From NCBI GenBank assembly GCA_016219795.1, contig JACRKK010000109.1, positions 1 through 27,759 on the forward strand: a stretch of DNA of 27,759 nt, written 5' to 3'. The translations under genes and the position numbers were made by a program. Positions 1 to 6,592 of the stretch are shown here, one piece after another (the first letter of the stretch is position 1; each line of letters begins with the position of its first letter). This stretch comes from Candidatus Woesearchaeota archaeon. GTDB lineage: Archaea; Nanobdellota; Nanobdellia; Woesearchaeales; JACRKL01. The notes below the pieces were generated by a model, which saw only the letters and a list, made by a program, of their open reading frames with translations, did no database searches and had not been told where the DNA came from.

Positions 1-18
1 AAATTGATTGAAACTCAT
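1..18 (-). CDS. Start of a gene that leaves the window (partial)
   Basis: Only the first six codons (MSFNQF) are inside the window, so the product cannot be named. The start is supported by a strong ribosome-binding site GAGGTGAT at 23-30, five bases before the ATG, and by a TATA box (TATAAATA on the minus strand, 60-67) whose centre lies about 27 nt from an expected transcription start near 37. It points away from the 67-aa gene and follows that gene's T-rich end. Confidence 0.6.
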
Positions 19-57
19 AAGAATCACCTCTTATTATCAATTCTTCGACGATAAACA

Positions 58-72
58 ACTATTTATACCTTT
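58..72 (-). promoter_or_regulatory. Archaeal TATA promoter of the left-edge partial gene
   Basis: Minus strand reads AAAGGTATAAATAGT. It sits about 46 nt upstream of the ATG at 18, giving an expected leader of about 20 nt that carries the GAGGTGAT ribosome-binding site. Confidence 0.5.
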
Positions 73-93
73 CGCTATTGACGAGAAAATAAC

Positions 94-112
94 ATTAAAA
101 AAGAAGAACTGA
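94..112 (-). terminator. T-rich end downstream of the lipoprotein operon
   Basis: On the minus strand a CTTCTTTTTTAATG tract lies about 20 nt after the stop of the 67-aa gene. Oligo-T tracts of this kind end archaeal transcripts. There is no strong hairpin. Confidence 0.4.
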
Positions 113-130
113 GGGGTTATTCAAAACTCT

Positions 131-334
131 CTATAATAATTCCCCTTGCAAACCCAACCTTCGTTGCATGTGGGGGAAGGAGGAGCGGGTATTGATGCTG
201 GCGCAGGCAGCCATGAACGCCTGTCCTGCAGTACCTGTATTTCCTGCAACTACAAATCCTAAGATAAACCCGATAATAACACTTAGGAGAACAAATATCC
301 ACTGCTCTTTTGGCCTAGAGTTAGTCATAGTCAT
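131..334 (-). CDS. Small single-pass membrane protein, 67 aa, unknown function
   Basis: I do not recognise the family. After a short polar N-terminus containing a Lys, residues about 12-30 (WIFVLLSVIIGFILGFVVA) form one membrane helix, followed by a short tail with one Cys, two His-free polar stretches and Arg-rich residues near the end. The ATG at 334 is chosen because GGTGAT lies five bases upstream. The gene starts 10 nt after the lipoprotein stop, so the two are probably cotranscribed and may work together at the membrane. A second reading frame covers much of the same DNA but lacks a hydrophobic segment and a ribosome-binding site. Being short, it could be a subunit or an anchor rather than an enzyme. 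Confidence 0.6.
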   Translation of the reverse strand: MTMTNSRPKEQWIFVLLSVIIGFILGFVVAGNTGTAGQAFMAACASINTRSSFPHMQRRLGLQGELL

Positions 335-344
335 TTTTTATCAC

Positions 345-1382
345 CTACGGCCTGTTCGTTGACACGTCCCGTATTTCGAGCGGCGTCGATATGGCCTGTT
401 GGTATCTATATTCTAGTTCTATCTCAAAGAGGTCTTCGAAGATGGTTTCCTGATCATGCACGTCAAGGATGCAGGTGACTGGTGCTTCCTGGGGCGTTCC
501 GGAGGAATCGTCCCATAGGGTTACAAATCCTTCAGACTGGTCAGGGGATGGATTCTGAAGTCCCTGACATCTTGGTTTTCTTCCATTGATGTCTGAGGTT
601 ACTTTGACATAGATTTTGTTCCGTTCAGTATTCGTAATCACATCATTGCATTCTGTTGTGTCTTTGCTGAAAATTTTATCTAATCTCTCACCTATATGTT
701 TTATGTTGAATTTAAGCTGGATTTTGTCAGTACCCATGGGATACTCTTCAAGCTTGACAACCTGCACAGGCCCGGCAGAATTGAAAATCTTTTTCTCTTC
801 ATTGACTTTGCACACCCGCACATCATCAAGATTGTCTAACAGGTCACGTTTGATGCAGATGTTGCCTGTGGCATAGGTTTTGTAGACATAACAGTAGTTT
901 GCCCTGATGGTGAAGCCGGTGTTTCCTTTGAGGTCCGGCTTGTAGTTAAGCCCCAAGAAATTGACATAGTCCTCATCTCCTGGCAACCGATTTCCATCAA
1001 AATTCTTCTTGGCGCCGCGCAGGTCGCGTGAGATATATTGTTTTAAATTAGCTGTTGTCGTGCTGAAGTCAGTAGGATTGATGCCTATGATCTGGACATA
1101 AGACTTTGTGTGATCCATTGAGGCTTCTCCTGTATTAATGATTCTGACACCCACACCAAATTCGAAGCCGGAGGCGTCAAAGACGTATTGCGGTGGCATG
1201 CCACCTATGAAAGAGAGACTGGTTGCGCTGGGACCGCCAAGAAACGGGCTGTTGAGGGGGCCTGTTGTTCCCGGAGGATTGTCGACGCCTTTGTTGTCTT
1301 TGGGATCGGTAGTTGGTTGGCCAGAACATCCAGCAATAACAACTACAACCAGAAGGATACAGACGAACAGCAGCTTTTTCAT
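345..1382 (-). CDS. Secreted lipoprotein, 345 aa, unknown function
   Basis: The N-terminus is MKK followed by a hydrophobic stretch and the lipobox IAGC, placing the lipidated Cys at residue 19, so the mature protein should be anchored on the outer face of the membrane. A Pro/Gly/Thr-rich linker follows (about 20-50), then roughly 290 residues that look beta-rich, with six or seven further Cys that could form disulfides. No enzymatic motif is visible. Two longer starts exist (TTG at 1391, ATG at 1388), but the GAGGT site at 1391-1395 is correctly spaced only for the ATG at 1382. It is transcribed divergently from the cluster of hydrophobic paralogues across a 148-bp promoter region, which suggests linked expression with that cluster. 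Confidence 0.75.
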   Translation of the reverse strand: MKKLLFVCILLVVVVIAGCSGQPTTDPKDNKGVDNPPGTTGPLNSPFLGGPSATSLSFIGGMPPQYVFDASGFEFGVGVRIINTGEASMDHTKSYVQIIGINPTDFSTTTANLKQYISRDLRGAKKNFDGNRLPGDEDYVNFLGLNYKPDLKGNTGFTIRANYCYVYKTYATGNICIKRDLLDNLDDVRVCKVNEEKKIFNSAGPVQVVKLEEYPMGTDKIQLKFNIKHIGERLDKIFSKDTTECNDVITNTERNKIYVKVTSDINGRKPRCQGLQNPSPDQSEGFVTLWDDSSGTPQEAPVTCILDVHDQETIFEDLFEIELEYRYQQAISTPLEIRDVSTNRP

Positions 1383-1440
1383 GCACATCAACCTCTTTTG
1401 GGTATATCGACAAATAGGATGATCTTTTCACAGCAGATTT

Positions 1441-1457
1441 CCTATATAAATGTTTTT
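1441..1457 (-). promoter_or_regulatory. Archaeal BRE/TATA promoter of the lipoprotein operon
   Basis: Minus strand reads AAAAACATTTATATAGG. The expected start of transcription is near 1420, giving a leader of roughly 38 nt with the GAGGT site. Confidence 0.6.
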
Positions 1458-1493
1458 GTTTGGGTTCTGACAGTTTTTTGTCCCAAAAAACCG

Positions 1494-1508
1494 CAATATT
1501 TATATATT
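1494..1508 (+). promoter_or_regulatory. Archaeal TATA promoter of cluster A
   Basis: CAATATTTATATATT is centred near 1503. The distance rule of about 27 nt puts the transcription start at about 1530, one base before the ATG, so the first paralogue is probably leaderless or nearly so. It lies back-to-back with the lipoprotein promoter. Confidence 0.6.
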
Positions 1509-1530
1509 AGCACTTATAAGTAGTGACTTT

Positions 1531-2109
1531 ATGGCAGTACATGCAGGGGTTGATGCTGGACGCGCAGTCGAAGCTGCGAAGGGTACACTGGAAAAAATAG
1601 TTGAAGGTTTTAATAATTGGAGAAAGAATTCGTGGGTTGTTGATATTGCTGAAGCAGGAGCAGTAATGGCAGCAGGTGTTGCAGCAACCTATCTTGCACC
1701 CACCTTTGGTATATACAATCCTGCAGTTCTTGCAGACCCCTATTTTGTGGGGAGTGCAGCATTATTCTGGGGCGGTATCGGAGGCATTCTTGCATCCGAG
1801 CACAAAGGAAATCTGATGGGTTTGGCGATGGCAGCTCTTGGTGGCGTTTATTACCTTCCTACTATTGCAACAGCAGCATATTCTGGTTTGGTGCATTACT
1901 TAGCTGCTGGTGGTGCAGCAGTTTCTACTGTTATGTATAACACAGGCGCAGCCGTGGCAGGCGCAGCAGGTGGCGTTGGTCCGCTTGCCGTTGCTATCGG
2001 TGCTGCGGTACTTACCTATAAAGTAGGCATGGAATTATATACCTGGGCAAAGAACGGTTTCAAGCACGCCCCCAAACCCACAGCAGAATCAACCCCCCAT
2101 CTCGCATAA
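1531..2109 (+). CDS. Ala/Gly-rich multi-pass membrane protein, paralogue 1 (192 aa)
   Basis: No known family recognised. A short amphipathic N-terminal region (about 1-35) is followed by about four hydrophobic segments (roughly 37-60, 68-90, 93-118, 140-168) dominated by Ala, Gly and Val with few charges. The C-terminus (about 178-192) is polar with Lys, His and Pro. The last membrane segment carries GPLAVAIGAAVLTYK, which matches GPLGIAILGGLGIWGLYK in the next protein; that pattern and the similar size and order of segments argue that this and the next two genes are paralogues. The small-residue composition favours tight helix packing, as in channel rings, proteolipids or pilin-like subunits, but that is inference. 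First gene of an operon of four with promoter directly upstream. Confidence 0.75.
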   Translation: MAVHAGVDAGRAVEAAKGTLEKIVEGFNNWRKNSWVVDIAEAGAVMAAGVAATYLAPTFGIYNPAVLADPYFVGSAALFWGGIGGILASEHKGNLMGLAMAALGGVYYLPTIATAAYSGLVHYLAAGGAAVSTVMYNTGAAVAGAAGGVGPLAVAIGAAVLTYKVGMELYTWAKNGFKHAPKPTAESTPHLA

Positions 2110-2120
2110 GGTGAACACAT

Positions 2121-2651
2121 ATGAGCGACGCACACGATCACGGCAAGGAACACATGGAGGAGCATAAGAAGGAAAGCGGTCTTGAGAGTATTGTCAAGCC
2201 AGCTAAATTTGGTCTTCTTGCCAGTGCTGGGACAGCAGTGGCTGCAGGTATTACTGGTCTTGTGAATCCTGCTTATTTGCTGTATCTTCCTAATTTTGTG
2301 AATGGCGCATTAACTTATGCCGGTGCACGAGGGCTTGTTTCCGATAATAATGCTGTTAAGGTTGCGGGTCTTGGAATTCTTGGCTTTTTTGGTGCTTATT
2401 ACACTGCAGCAGTTGCTGCTGCATCTAACTATGCGCCACTTGCTGCAGCTGCTACGACGGTAAGTAGCACATTGTATGGTGGTGTTACTGCAGTTTCCGG
2501 TGCTGCATCTTATGCGCTGGGTGCTTTGGCGGCAACAGGGCCGCTTGGTATCGCGATTCTTGGAGGTCTTGGCATCTGGGGACTGTATAAGATGTTGAAG
2601 GGTGCCGGTTGCGCACCTAAGGAAGCTCATGTTGAAGGTGCTCACAAATGA
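2121..2651 (+). CDS. Ala/Gly-rich multi-pass membrane protein, paralogue 2 (176 aa)
   Basis: The N-terminal 20 residues are unusually rich in His, Asp, Glu and Lys (MSDAHDHGKEHMEEHKK), which could bind metal or lie on the membrane surface. Four small-residue hydrophobic segments follow (about 28-58, 64-78, 80-118, 120-160), ending with GPLGIAILGG and a short cytosolic-type tail with Lys, Cys and His. The start is supported by GGTGA about 8 bases upstream, and the gene begins 11 nt after paralogue 1. Its stop overlaps the start of paralogue 3 (ATGA), implying translational coupling and matched amounts of the two products. Function unknown; most likely a membrane-embedded structural subunit. 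Confidence 0.75.
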   Translation: MSDAHDHGKEHMEEHKKESGLESIVKPAKFGLLASAGTAVAAGITGLVNPAYLLYLPNFVNGALTYAGARGLVSDNNAVKVAGLGILGFFGAYYTAAVAAASNYAPLAAAATTVSSTLYGGVTAVSGAASYALGALAATGPLGIAILGGLGIWGLYKMLKGAGCAPKEAHVEGAHK

Positions 2652-3106
2652 CCGGAGGACTTGAATTTATCGTAGCACCTATCGTCGCTGGTGTTACTGG
2701 GATAAGGGCAGCGGTTACACCAAATCCGTATGAACGTGCGTTGCTTGCCGGTCCTGCGATTGCCAGCACAGCTATCTATGCTAACGCTGCAAGCCAGGGG
2801 ATGTTACCTGGTTTAGGATATTCTCTTCTTAATGGAATCGGCACCGGGCTGACAACCGCAGCCACTTATACTTATGAGATGATGATGACTGCGATGGGTG
2901 CCATACCTGCAGCAACAGGACTTGCTCCTGTGGTTGTGGGTTCTGTTGGATTGGGTTTGGCAGCATTAATCTATTATGGTGGCAGGCAGTTGCTGCATGG
3001 AATGAACGGGCTGTATACTGCAATGTTCCATAGGCCAGCACAGCCAAACGCACCTGCGAATCCGCCGCCTGCAAACCCTCCCGCACATCCACCAGCTCAT
3101 CCGTAG
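2648..3106 (+). CDS. Ala/Gly-rich multi-pass membrane protein, paralogue 3 with Pro-rich tail (152 aa)
   Basis: The hydrophobic core (about 6-120) again has around four small-residue segments, including one with APVVVGSVGLGLAALIYYGG that aligns in position with the conserved last segment of the other two paralogues. It has almost no N-terminal extension and instead ends in a Pro-rich repeat of about 25 residues (PANPPPANPPAHPPAHP), a flexible tail that could dock onto a partner or the cell surface. Start ATG overlaps the preceding stop. I do not recognise the family; three such paralogues in a row suggest a hetero-oligomer. Confidence 0.7.
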   Translation: MTGGLEFIVAPIVAGVTGIRAAVTPNPYERALLAGPAIASTAIYANAASQGMLPGLGYSLLNGIGTGLTTAATYTYEMMMTAMGAIPAATGLAPVVVGSVGLGLAALIYYGGRQLLHGMNGLYTAMFHRPAQPNAPANPPPANPPAHPPAHP

Positions 3107-3121
3107 TTAGGTGACACTACG

Positions 3122-3739
3122 ATGAATTCTATAGAACCATTGATTGCAAAAATACATGCACTGGATGTCCTCCCCACACAAAAAGAATGCTTAGAGGTAA
3201 GGGCGTATTTCGAATCACACAAAAAAGGAGGGTGGTGTGATTTTGGCAGAGATAACGGGATTTATCTTATGGTGCATAGGGAACTGGTTGATGGATTATT
3301 TGATTATATTCAAAGTTTACGGGCCGAGGGTCCATTTGTTGAAATCTGCGCAGGAAGGGGAAAACTTTCTTATTGGCTTTCGCAAAGAGGCCTCCCTATT
3401 GTTGCTGTAGATAATTATAGTTGGGATAACGTGCCCCGGGAGAGCCATGTTGTAGAAGCGTCTCATCAGGAGGCACTTAATAGGTATAATCCGGAGTTAG
3501 TAGTAGCGTGCTTTCCATATGATATTCCTATACCTATTGATGTGGTAACGCACCCAAGCGTTAGGCATTTTATCCATCTCGGAAATGCAGGCATGAATGA
3601 ACGATGGAAAAGCTATATTGAAGAGGAGGCACACATTGTTACGAAAGATCTTGATGGTGTTGTGGATACGTATCCTACTTTTGATGATTGGGGTTCTGCA
3701 GTACGGGCAAGCAATAAACATTATTATATCAGCAGATAA
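3122..3739 (+). CDS. Class I SAM-dependent methyltransferase-like protein (205 aa)
   Basis: Residues 72-84 (FVEICAGRGKLSYW) match motif I of class I SAM methyltransferases, with Glu74 and the Gly-rich turn AGRG, and VAVDNYSW (94-101) gives the acidic residue after strand 2 (Asp97) that usually binds the ribose. A candidate motif IV is VVACFPYDIP (about 122-131), unlike the NPPY of DNA amino-methyltransferases, so the substrate cannot be read. The C-terminal third is short. The start is preceded by GGTGA seven bases upstream, and the gene follows the membrane paralogues by 15 nt, so it is probably the fourth gene of that operon. It might methylate a protein of the cluster, or be a degenerate binding domain. 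Confidence 0.65.
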   Translation: MNSIEPLIAKIHALDVLPTQKECLEVRAYFESHKKGGWCDFGRDNGIYLMVHRELVDGLFDYIQSLRAEGPFVEICAGRGKLSYWLSQRGLPIVAVDNYSWDNVPRESHVVEASHQEALNRYNPELVVACFPYDIPIPIDVVTHPSVRHFIHLGNAGMNERWKSYIEEEAHIVTKDLDGVVDTYPTFDDWGSAVRASNKHYYISR

Positions 3740-3743
3740 TTTA

Positions 3744-3903
3744 TACCATGTGGTATATATACCTTTTTGGTAACTTTCTCTCAATTAAGATCCACTGGAT
3801 TATTTTATCTGGTATATATGCCAACTGGGCTATATTTTTTCACTGAGAACAAACAATAACATTTATATAATAATATTTGTTTTTGTATATATACCAATTG
3901 GTA
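3744..3903 (+). promoter_or_regulatory. Three evenly spaced TACCA-NN-TGGTA operator-like sites
   Basis: Site 1 is TACCATGTGGTA at 3744-3755, site 2 is TGCCAACTGGGC at 3819-3830 (degenerate), site 3 is TACCAATTGGTA at 3892-3903 (perfect palindrome). Centres are 75 and 73 bp apart, about seven helical turns each. Sites 2 and 3 are embedded in a 17-bp near-repeat (3812-3828 and 3885-3901, 15 of 17 identical). A separate perfect palindrome GGTATATATACC lies at 3752-3763. Site 3 falls on the expected transcription start of the ATPase operon, as a repressor site would. Confidence 0.6.
3859..3873 (+). promoter_or_regulatory. Archaeal TATA promoter of the ATPase/membrane/coiled-coil operon
   Basis: AACATTTATATAATA, with the box centred near 3866 and expected transcription start near 3892, inside operator-like site 3. 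The leader of about 29 nt contains GAGG at 3907-3910. Confidence 0.6.
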
Positions 3904-3920
3904 AAAGAGGCCTCCAGGTA

Positions 3921-5036
3921 ATGCAATGGCACATCAAAAGAGGTTATAGCGACAGCTTGCAAGGGAGTCTGCAGTCCCTAAAAAGAGGAGTCGCGCAGCA
4001 CATTGCATTGCTTGGTCCTTCTGGCCGTGGGAAAAGAACACTTCTTCTTGAACACCTTGCCTCTGCACGACAACAGGGATTTCTTTCCGCTTTTCTTAAC
4101 CTCGAGAAAACGTCTTTAACCCCTGAAGAATTTGCTGTAGCCTTTGTCAGCAGGGTTGCGTCTGCCCTCGGCAAACAGGGCGAGGGCATGGATTTCTTGC
4201 TGTCGCTTACACTTCCCCTAGAATCCGCAAGCGTTGTGCGTCAATTGCACAACGAGCTTCTGAAAATCAAACCAGGTCAGGAACAGCTTTTAGAACTTGC
4301 GTTTTCGTTTCCTCATATTCTTGCACGGGAATTGCAAAAGCAGTTGGTCATTGGCATGCAGGAATTCTATGCCTTGCTTTCTCTTAACAATTTTTCCCAG
4401 ATTAAGGATGTCATGACGCTTTTTCATGCAGCAAAATCAGAACATGTTTCCTACGTTGTCACTACCCGTTATCTTGCTGCGATGGAACCCTACCTTCCCG
4501 GATTCCACGCTCTTTCCATAACGCCCTTCAATCCCAAAGAAGTACGGGAAGTTGCCGAACACATTCTTGGCAAAAAAGATATTGATTATGACCTGTTGTA
4601 TGTTCTGACACAAGGTCATCCTTCATATGTAGTTGCGTTGTGCCAGCGTTTGTTGGCTGAGCCAGATGTCAAACGGGCATTTATTCTTGAGACGCTAGAT
4701 GCATCAGGCATGATCTATCAGCATTGTCGCTGGGCGCTTTTGGACAAGCTGTCTCAGGCGCGCGGCGAGACATTGCTGAAAAGTGCTCTTCTTGTCCTTG
4801 CAAAGCACAAACACTTACGGCTCACCGAGACTGCCAGGTTTATCTATCGTTCAGCACCCGTAACTAAGAGCTTGCTTGAGCGGCTCATGGCTGTTGACCT
4901 TATTATCAAAAAAGAGGGATCATTCAGTCTTTCGGATTCAGTTCTTTCCTACTTCATCACCAAGACATCTTCCGGATTCGATGGGGAATTGTCTGAGCAG
5001 CAGATTGCTCAACTCATGACTGAGGTGCTCCCATGA
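3921..5036 (+). CDS. MNS-type P-loop ATPase-like protein with degenerate Walker motifs (371 aa)
   Basis: The layout is that of the archaeal MNS/STAND-type ATPases: P-loop near the N-terminus (residues 32-40, GPSGRGKRT), a hydrophobic Walker-B-like strand (143-149, VIGMQEF), a sensor strand (about 177-183, SYVVTTR), a helical lid, and a C-terminal winged helix (about 283-350). Both nucleotide motifs deviate: the residue after the P-loop Lys38 is Arg39 instead of Ser/Thr, and the acidic pair of Walker B is Gly-Met, although the family's usual following Gln-Glu-Phe is kept. It may bind nucleotide without efficient hydrolysis, or use Thr40. The gene leads an operon controlled by the TACCA-type sites, and its stop overlaps the start of the next membrane protein (ATGA). 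It is the only ATPase-like protein in clusters A and B, so it may be a switch or regulator of that apparatus. Confidence 0.7.
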   Translation: MQWHIKRGYSDSLQGSLQSLKRGVAQHIALLGPSGRGKRTLLLEHLASARQQGFLSAFLNLEKTSLTPEEFAVAFVSRVASALGKQGEGMDFLLSLTLPLESASVVRQLHNELLKIKPGQEQLLELAFSFPHILARELQKQLVIGMQEFYALLSLNNFSQIKDVMTLFHAAKSEHVSYVVTTRYLAAMEPYLPGFHALSITPFNPKEVREVAEHILGKKDIDYDLLYVLTQGHPSYVVALCQRLLAEPDVKRAFILETLDASGMIYQHCRWALLDKLSQARGETLLKSALLVLAKHKHLRLTETARFIYRSAPVTKSLLERLMAVDLIIKKEGSFSLSDSVLSYFITKTSSGFDGELSEQQIAQLMTEVLP

Positions 5037-6580
5037 GCAGCTCTGCCAAGATGCGGGTGTTTGGATTGTTGGTGATTGCATCTCTTTTCATACCTGCAGC
5101 TTTTGCGCTGACGGTTGGCGGCATGACGTTTTCTGAAATACAACTGCAGTATTTCACCTTACCGCGCATTGTCAACTATCTCATCTTTGGTGTTGTGATA
5201 TTCATTGGTGCAATGCTATGGCCTGCAACCAAGGACTGGGTGAATGCCAACAACAAAGCGATGTTCGGCACAGCCATTGTCATTATCTTGTTGCTTGCCG
5301 GCTTTGCCACCACCAGCATCATCACCGACCCGACGCATTATGTCTGGCAGGAATCGTGGTATATTAAGAGTAAGATGGTGCTTGTGGGTGACAAGAATTG
5401 TGTTTATGATATCAATAAGGAGCTGGTTGATACTACACAGGAGACCACAGACTATTACTCTACTGATAGCAGCATACTACGATCTGAATGGAAAGTGGGC
5501 GGAAAGAATCTGAACCCCTTGCTCCTGGTCATGGACAGCAACCAGGAAAAAGCAACTAAATACCAGAAGCGGCTCACTGATTTGCGCAAAGAATTATCTG
5601 TGACGACGGATTACTGTTATACGCAGGACAGTGTCAGGACTGGCGGATATATTACACCCACCACTGTTTCGAATGAACAGATTGCCGGCTGGGGTATCTT
5701 GCGCGGAACAAGGCTGTTTGTGCTGATAGGTACTTTCATCCTCTTGAGTCTGGCACTTCGCCTACTTGCACCGGATCTTGACGAGAACACTAATACGACA
5801 GAAAGCAAATATTTCAAGGCACGTTATATCCTGTCTGGTCTGCTTGCCATGCAGATTGCCAACAGCGGCACCACCAAGGGTCAGTTCCTGCAGATTGCCT
5901 ACTGGGCGTTCCTGCTTTTGTTGTTTAAGATGTTCAAGTATGGTAAGGAAATGGTGTCCAAGGGCGAAGGAGAGCATAAGAAGGGCAATATGTTCCCACT
6001 TGCCTTGTCGTACGGCATTGTGAACACCGTTGCTAACATGCTCTATGCGCACTATGGCGTCGGGTTAAGATTTATTATCCCCTTTGGTACATTGGGGATG
6101 GCGCCTGCACGACCAGATGAGTTCCTTGCAAACTTCATGACGGGGTTGATTGTTGGGTTTGCGTGGGATATTATTGCGAAAGTTACCAATCTCCACGACC
6201 TTTCTAAAGCCAAAGGCATTCTTGGCAAGTGGTGGAAGAACCACAAGAAGGAAGCGGAAAAGATTAGCGATAAATATGATAAGCTTGAGAAGTTGAAAGA
6301 AGGTTTTAACAAGCTGCCAAAGACCTGGACAAAATTGAAAGAATATTATCATGAAGCAGAGGAACTTATCCATCATTTCGATGGAACAGACAAACAGAAA
6401 GAGGAGATCCACAAACTATTTGTAGAAATAGAAGAATTAGAGCACAAGCTGGAGCAGTACTTGGAAAAAGCGCTAGGATATATGGGTGCTGAGCCAGAAG
6501 AAGAAGAAGAGCCGCACGAGCAGGAAAACCCGGCGCCAGAACAGCCAGCGCATGATGAGCCAGAAGAACACAACCACTAA
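5033..6580 (+). CDS. Large membrane protein with signal peptide, Cys loop and C-terminal coiled coil (515 aa)
   Basis: Residues 1-25 form a signal peptide ending AAFA. Two helices follow (about 46-64 and 76-97), then an extracytoplasmic loop of about 120 residues containing two Cys (in KNCVYD and DYCYTQ) that could form a disulfide, then about five or six more membrane segments (roughly 222-243, 258-275, 284-302, 318-340, 346-365, 372-392). The final 120 residues are Lys/Glu-rich coiled coil ending in a Glu/Pro/His tail, predicted cytosolic. The ATG at 5033 overlaps the preceding stop and has GAGGTG five bases upstream. No family recognised. The start of the mature protein (two helices joined by a short Lys/Trp loop) resembles the first protein of cluster B. 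The coiled coil could contact the coiled-coil protein encoded next. Confidence 0.75.
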   Translation: MSSSAKMRVFGLLVIASLFIPAAFALTVGGMTFSEIQLQYFTLPRIVNYLIFGVVIFIGAMLWPATKDWVNANNKAMFGTAIVIILLLAGFATTSIITDPTHYVWQESWYIKSKMVLVGDKNCVYDINKELVDTTQETTDYYSTDSSILRSEWKVGGKNLNPLLLVMDSNQEKATKYQKRLTDLRKELSVTTDYCYTQDSVRTGGYITPTTVSNEQIAGWGILRGTRLFVLIGTFILLSLALRLLAPDLDENTNTTESKYFKARYILSGLLAMQIANSGTTKGQFLQIAYWAFLLLLFKMFKYGKEMVSKGEGEHKKGNMFPLALSYGIVNTVANMLYAHYGVGLRFIIPFGTLGMAPARPDEFLANFMTGLIVGFAWDIIAKVTNLHDLSKAKGILGKWWKNHKKEAEKISDKYDKLEKLKEGFNKLPKTWTKLKEYYHEAEELIHHFDGTDKQKEEIHKLFVEIEELEHKLEQYLEKALGYMGAEPEEEEEPHEQENPAPEQPAHDEPEEHNH

Positions 6581-6592
6581 TGAGGAATATAT

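Noticed and set aside
150..169. Twenty bases resembling 24622-24641 (18 of 20)
   Set aside because: Both copies fall within unrelated coding sequence in different frames with no extension of similarity; chance match is the simplest explanation.
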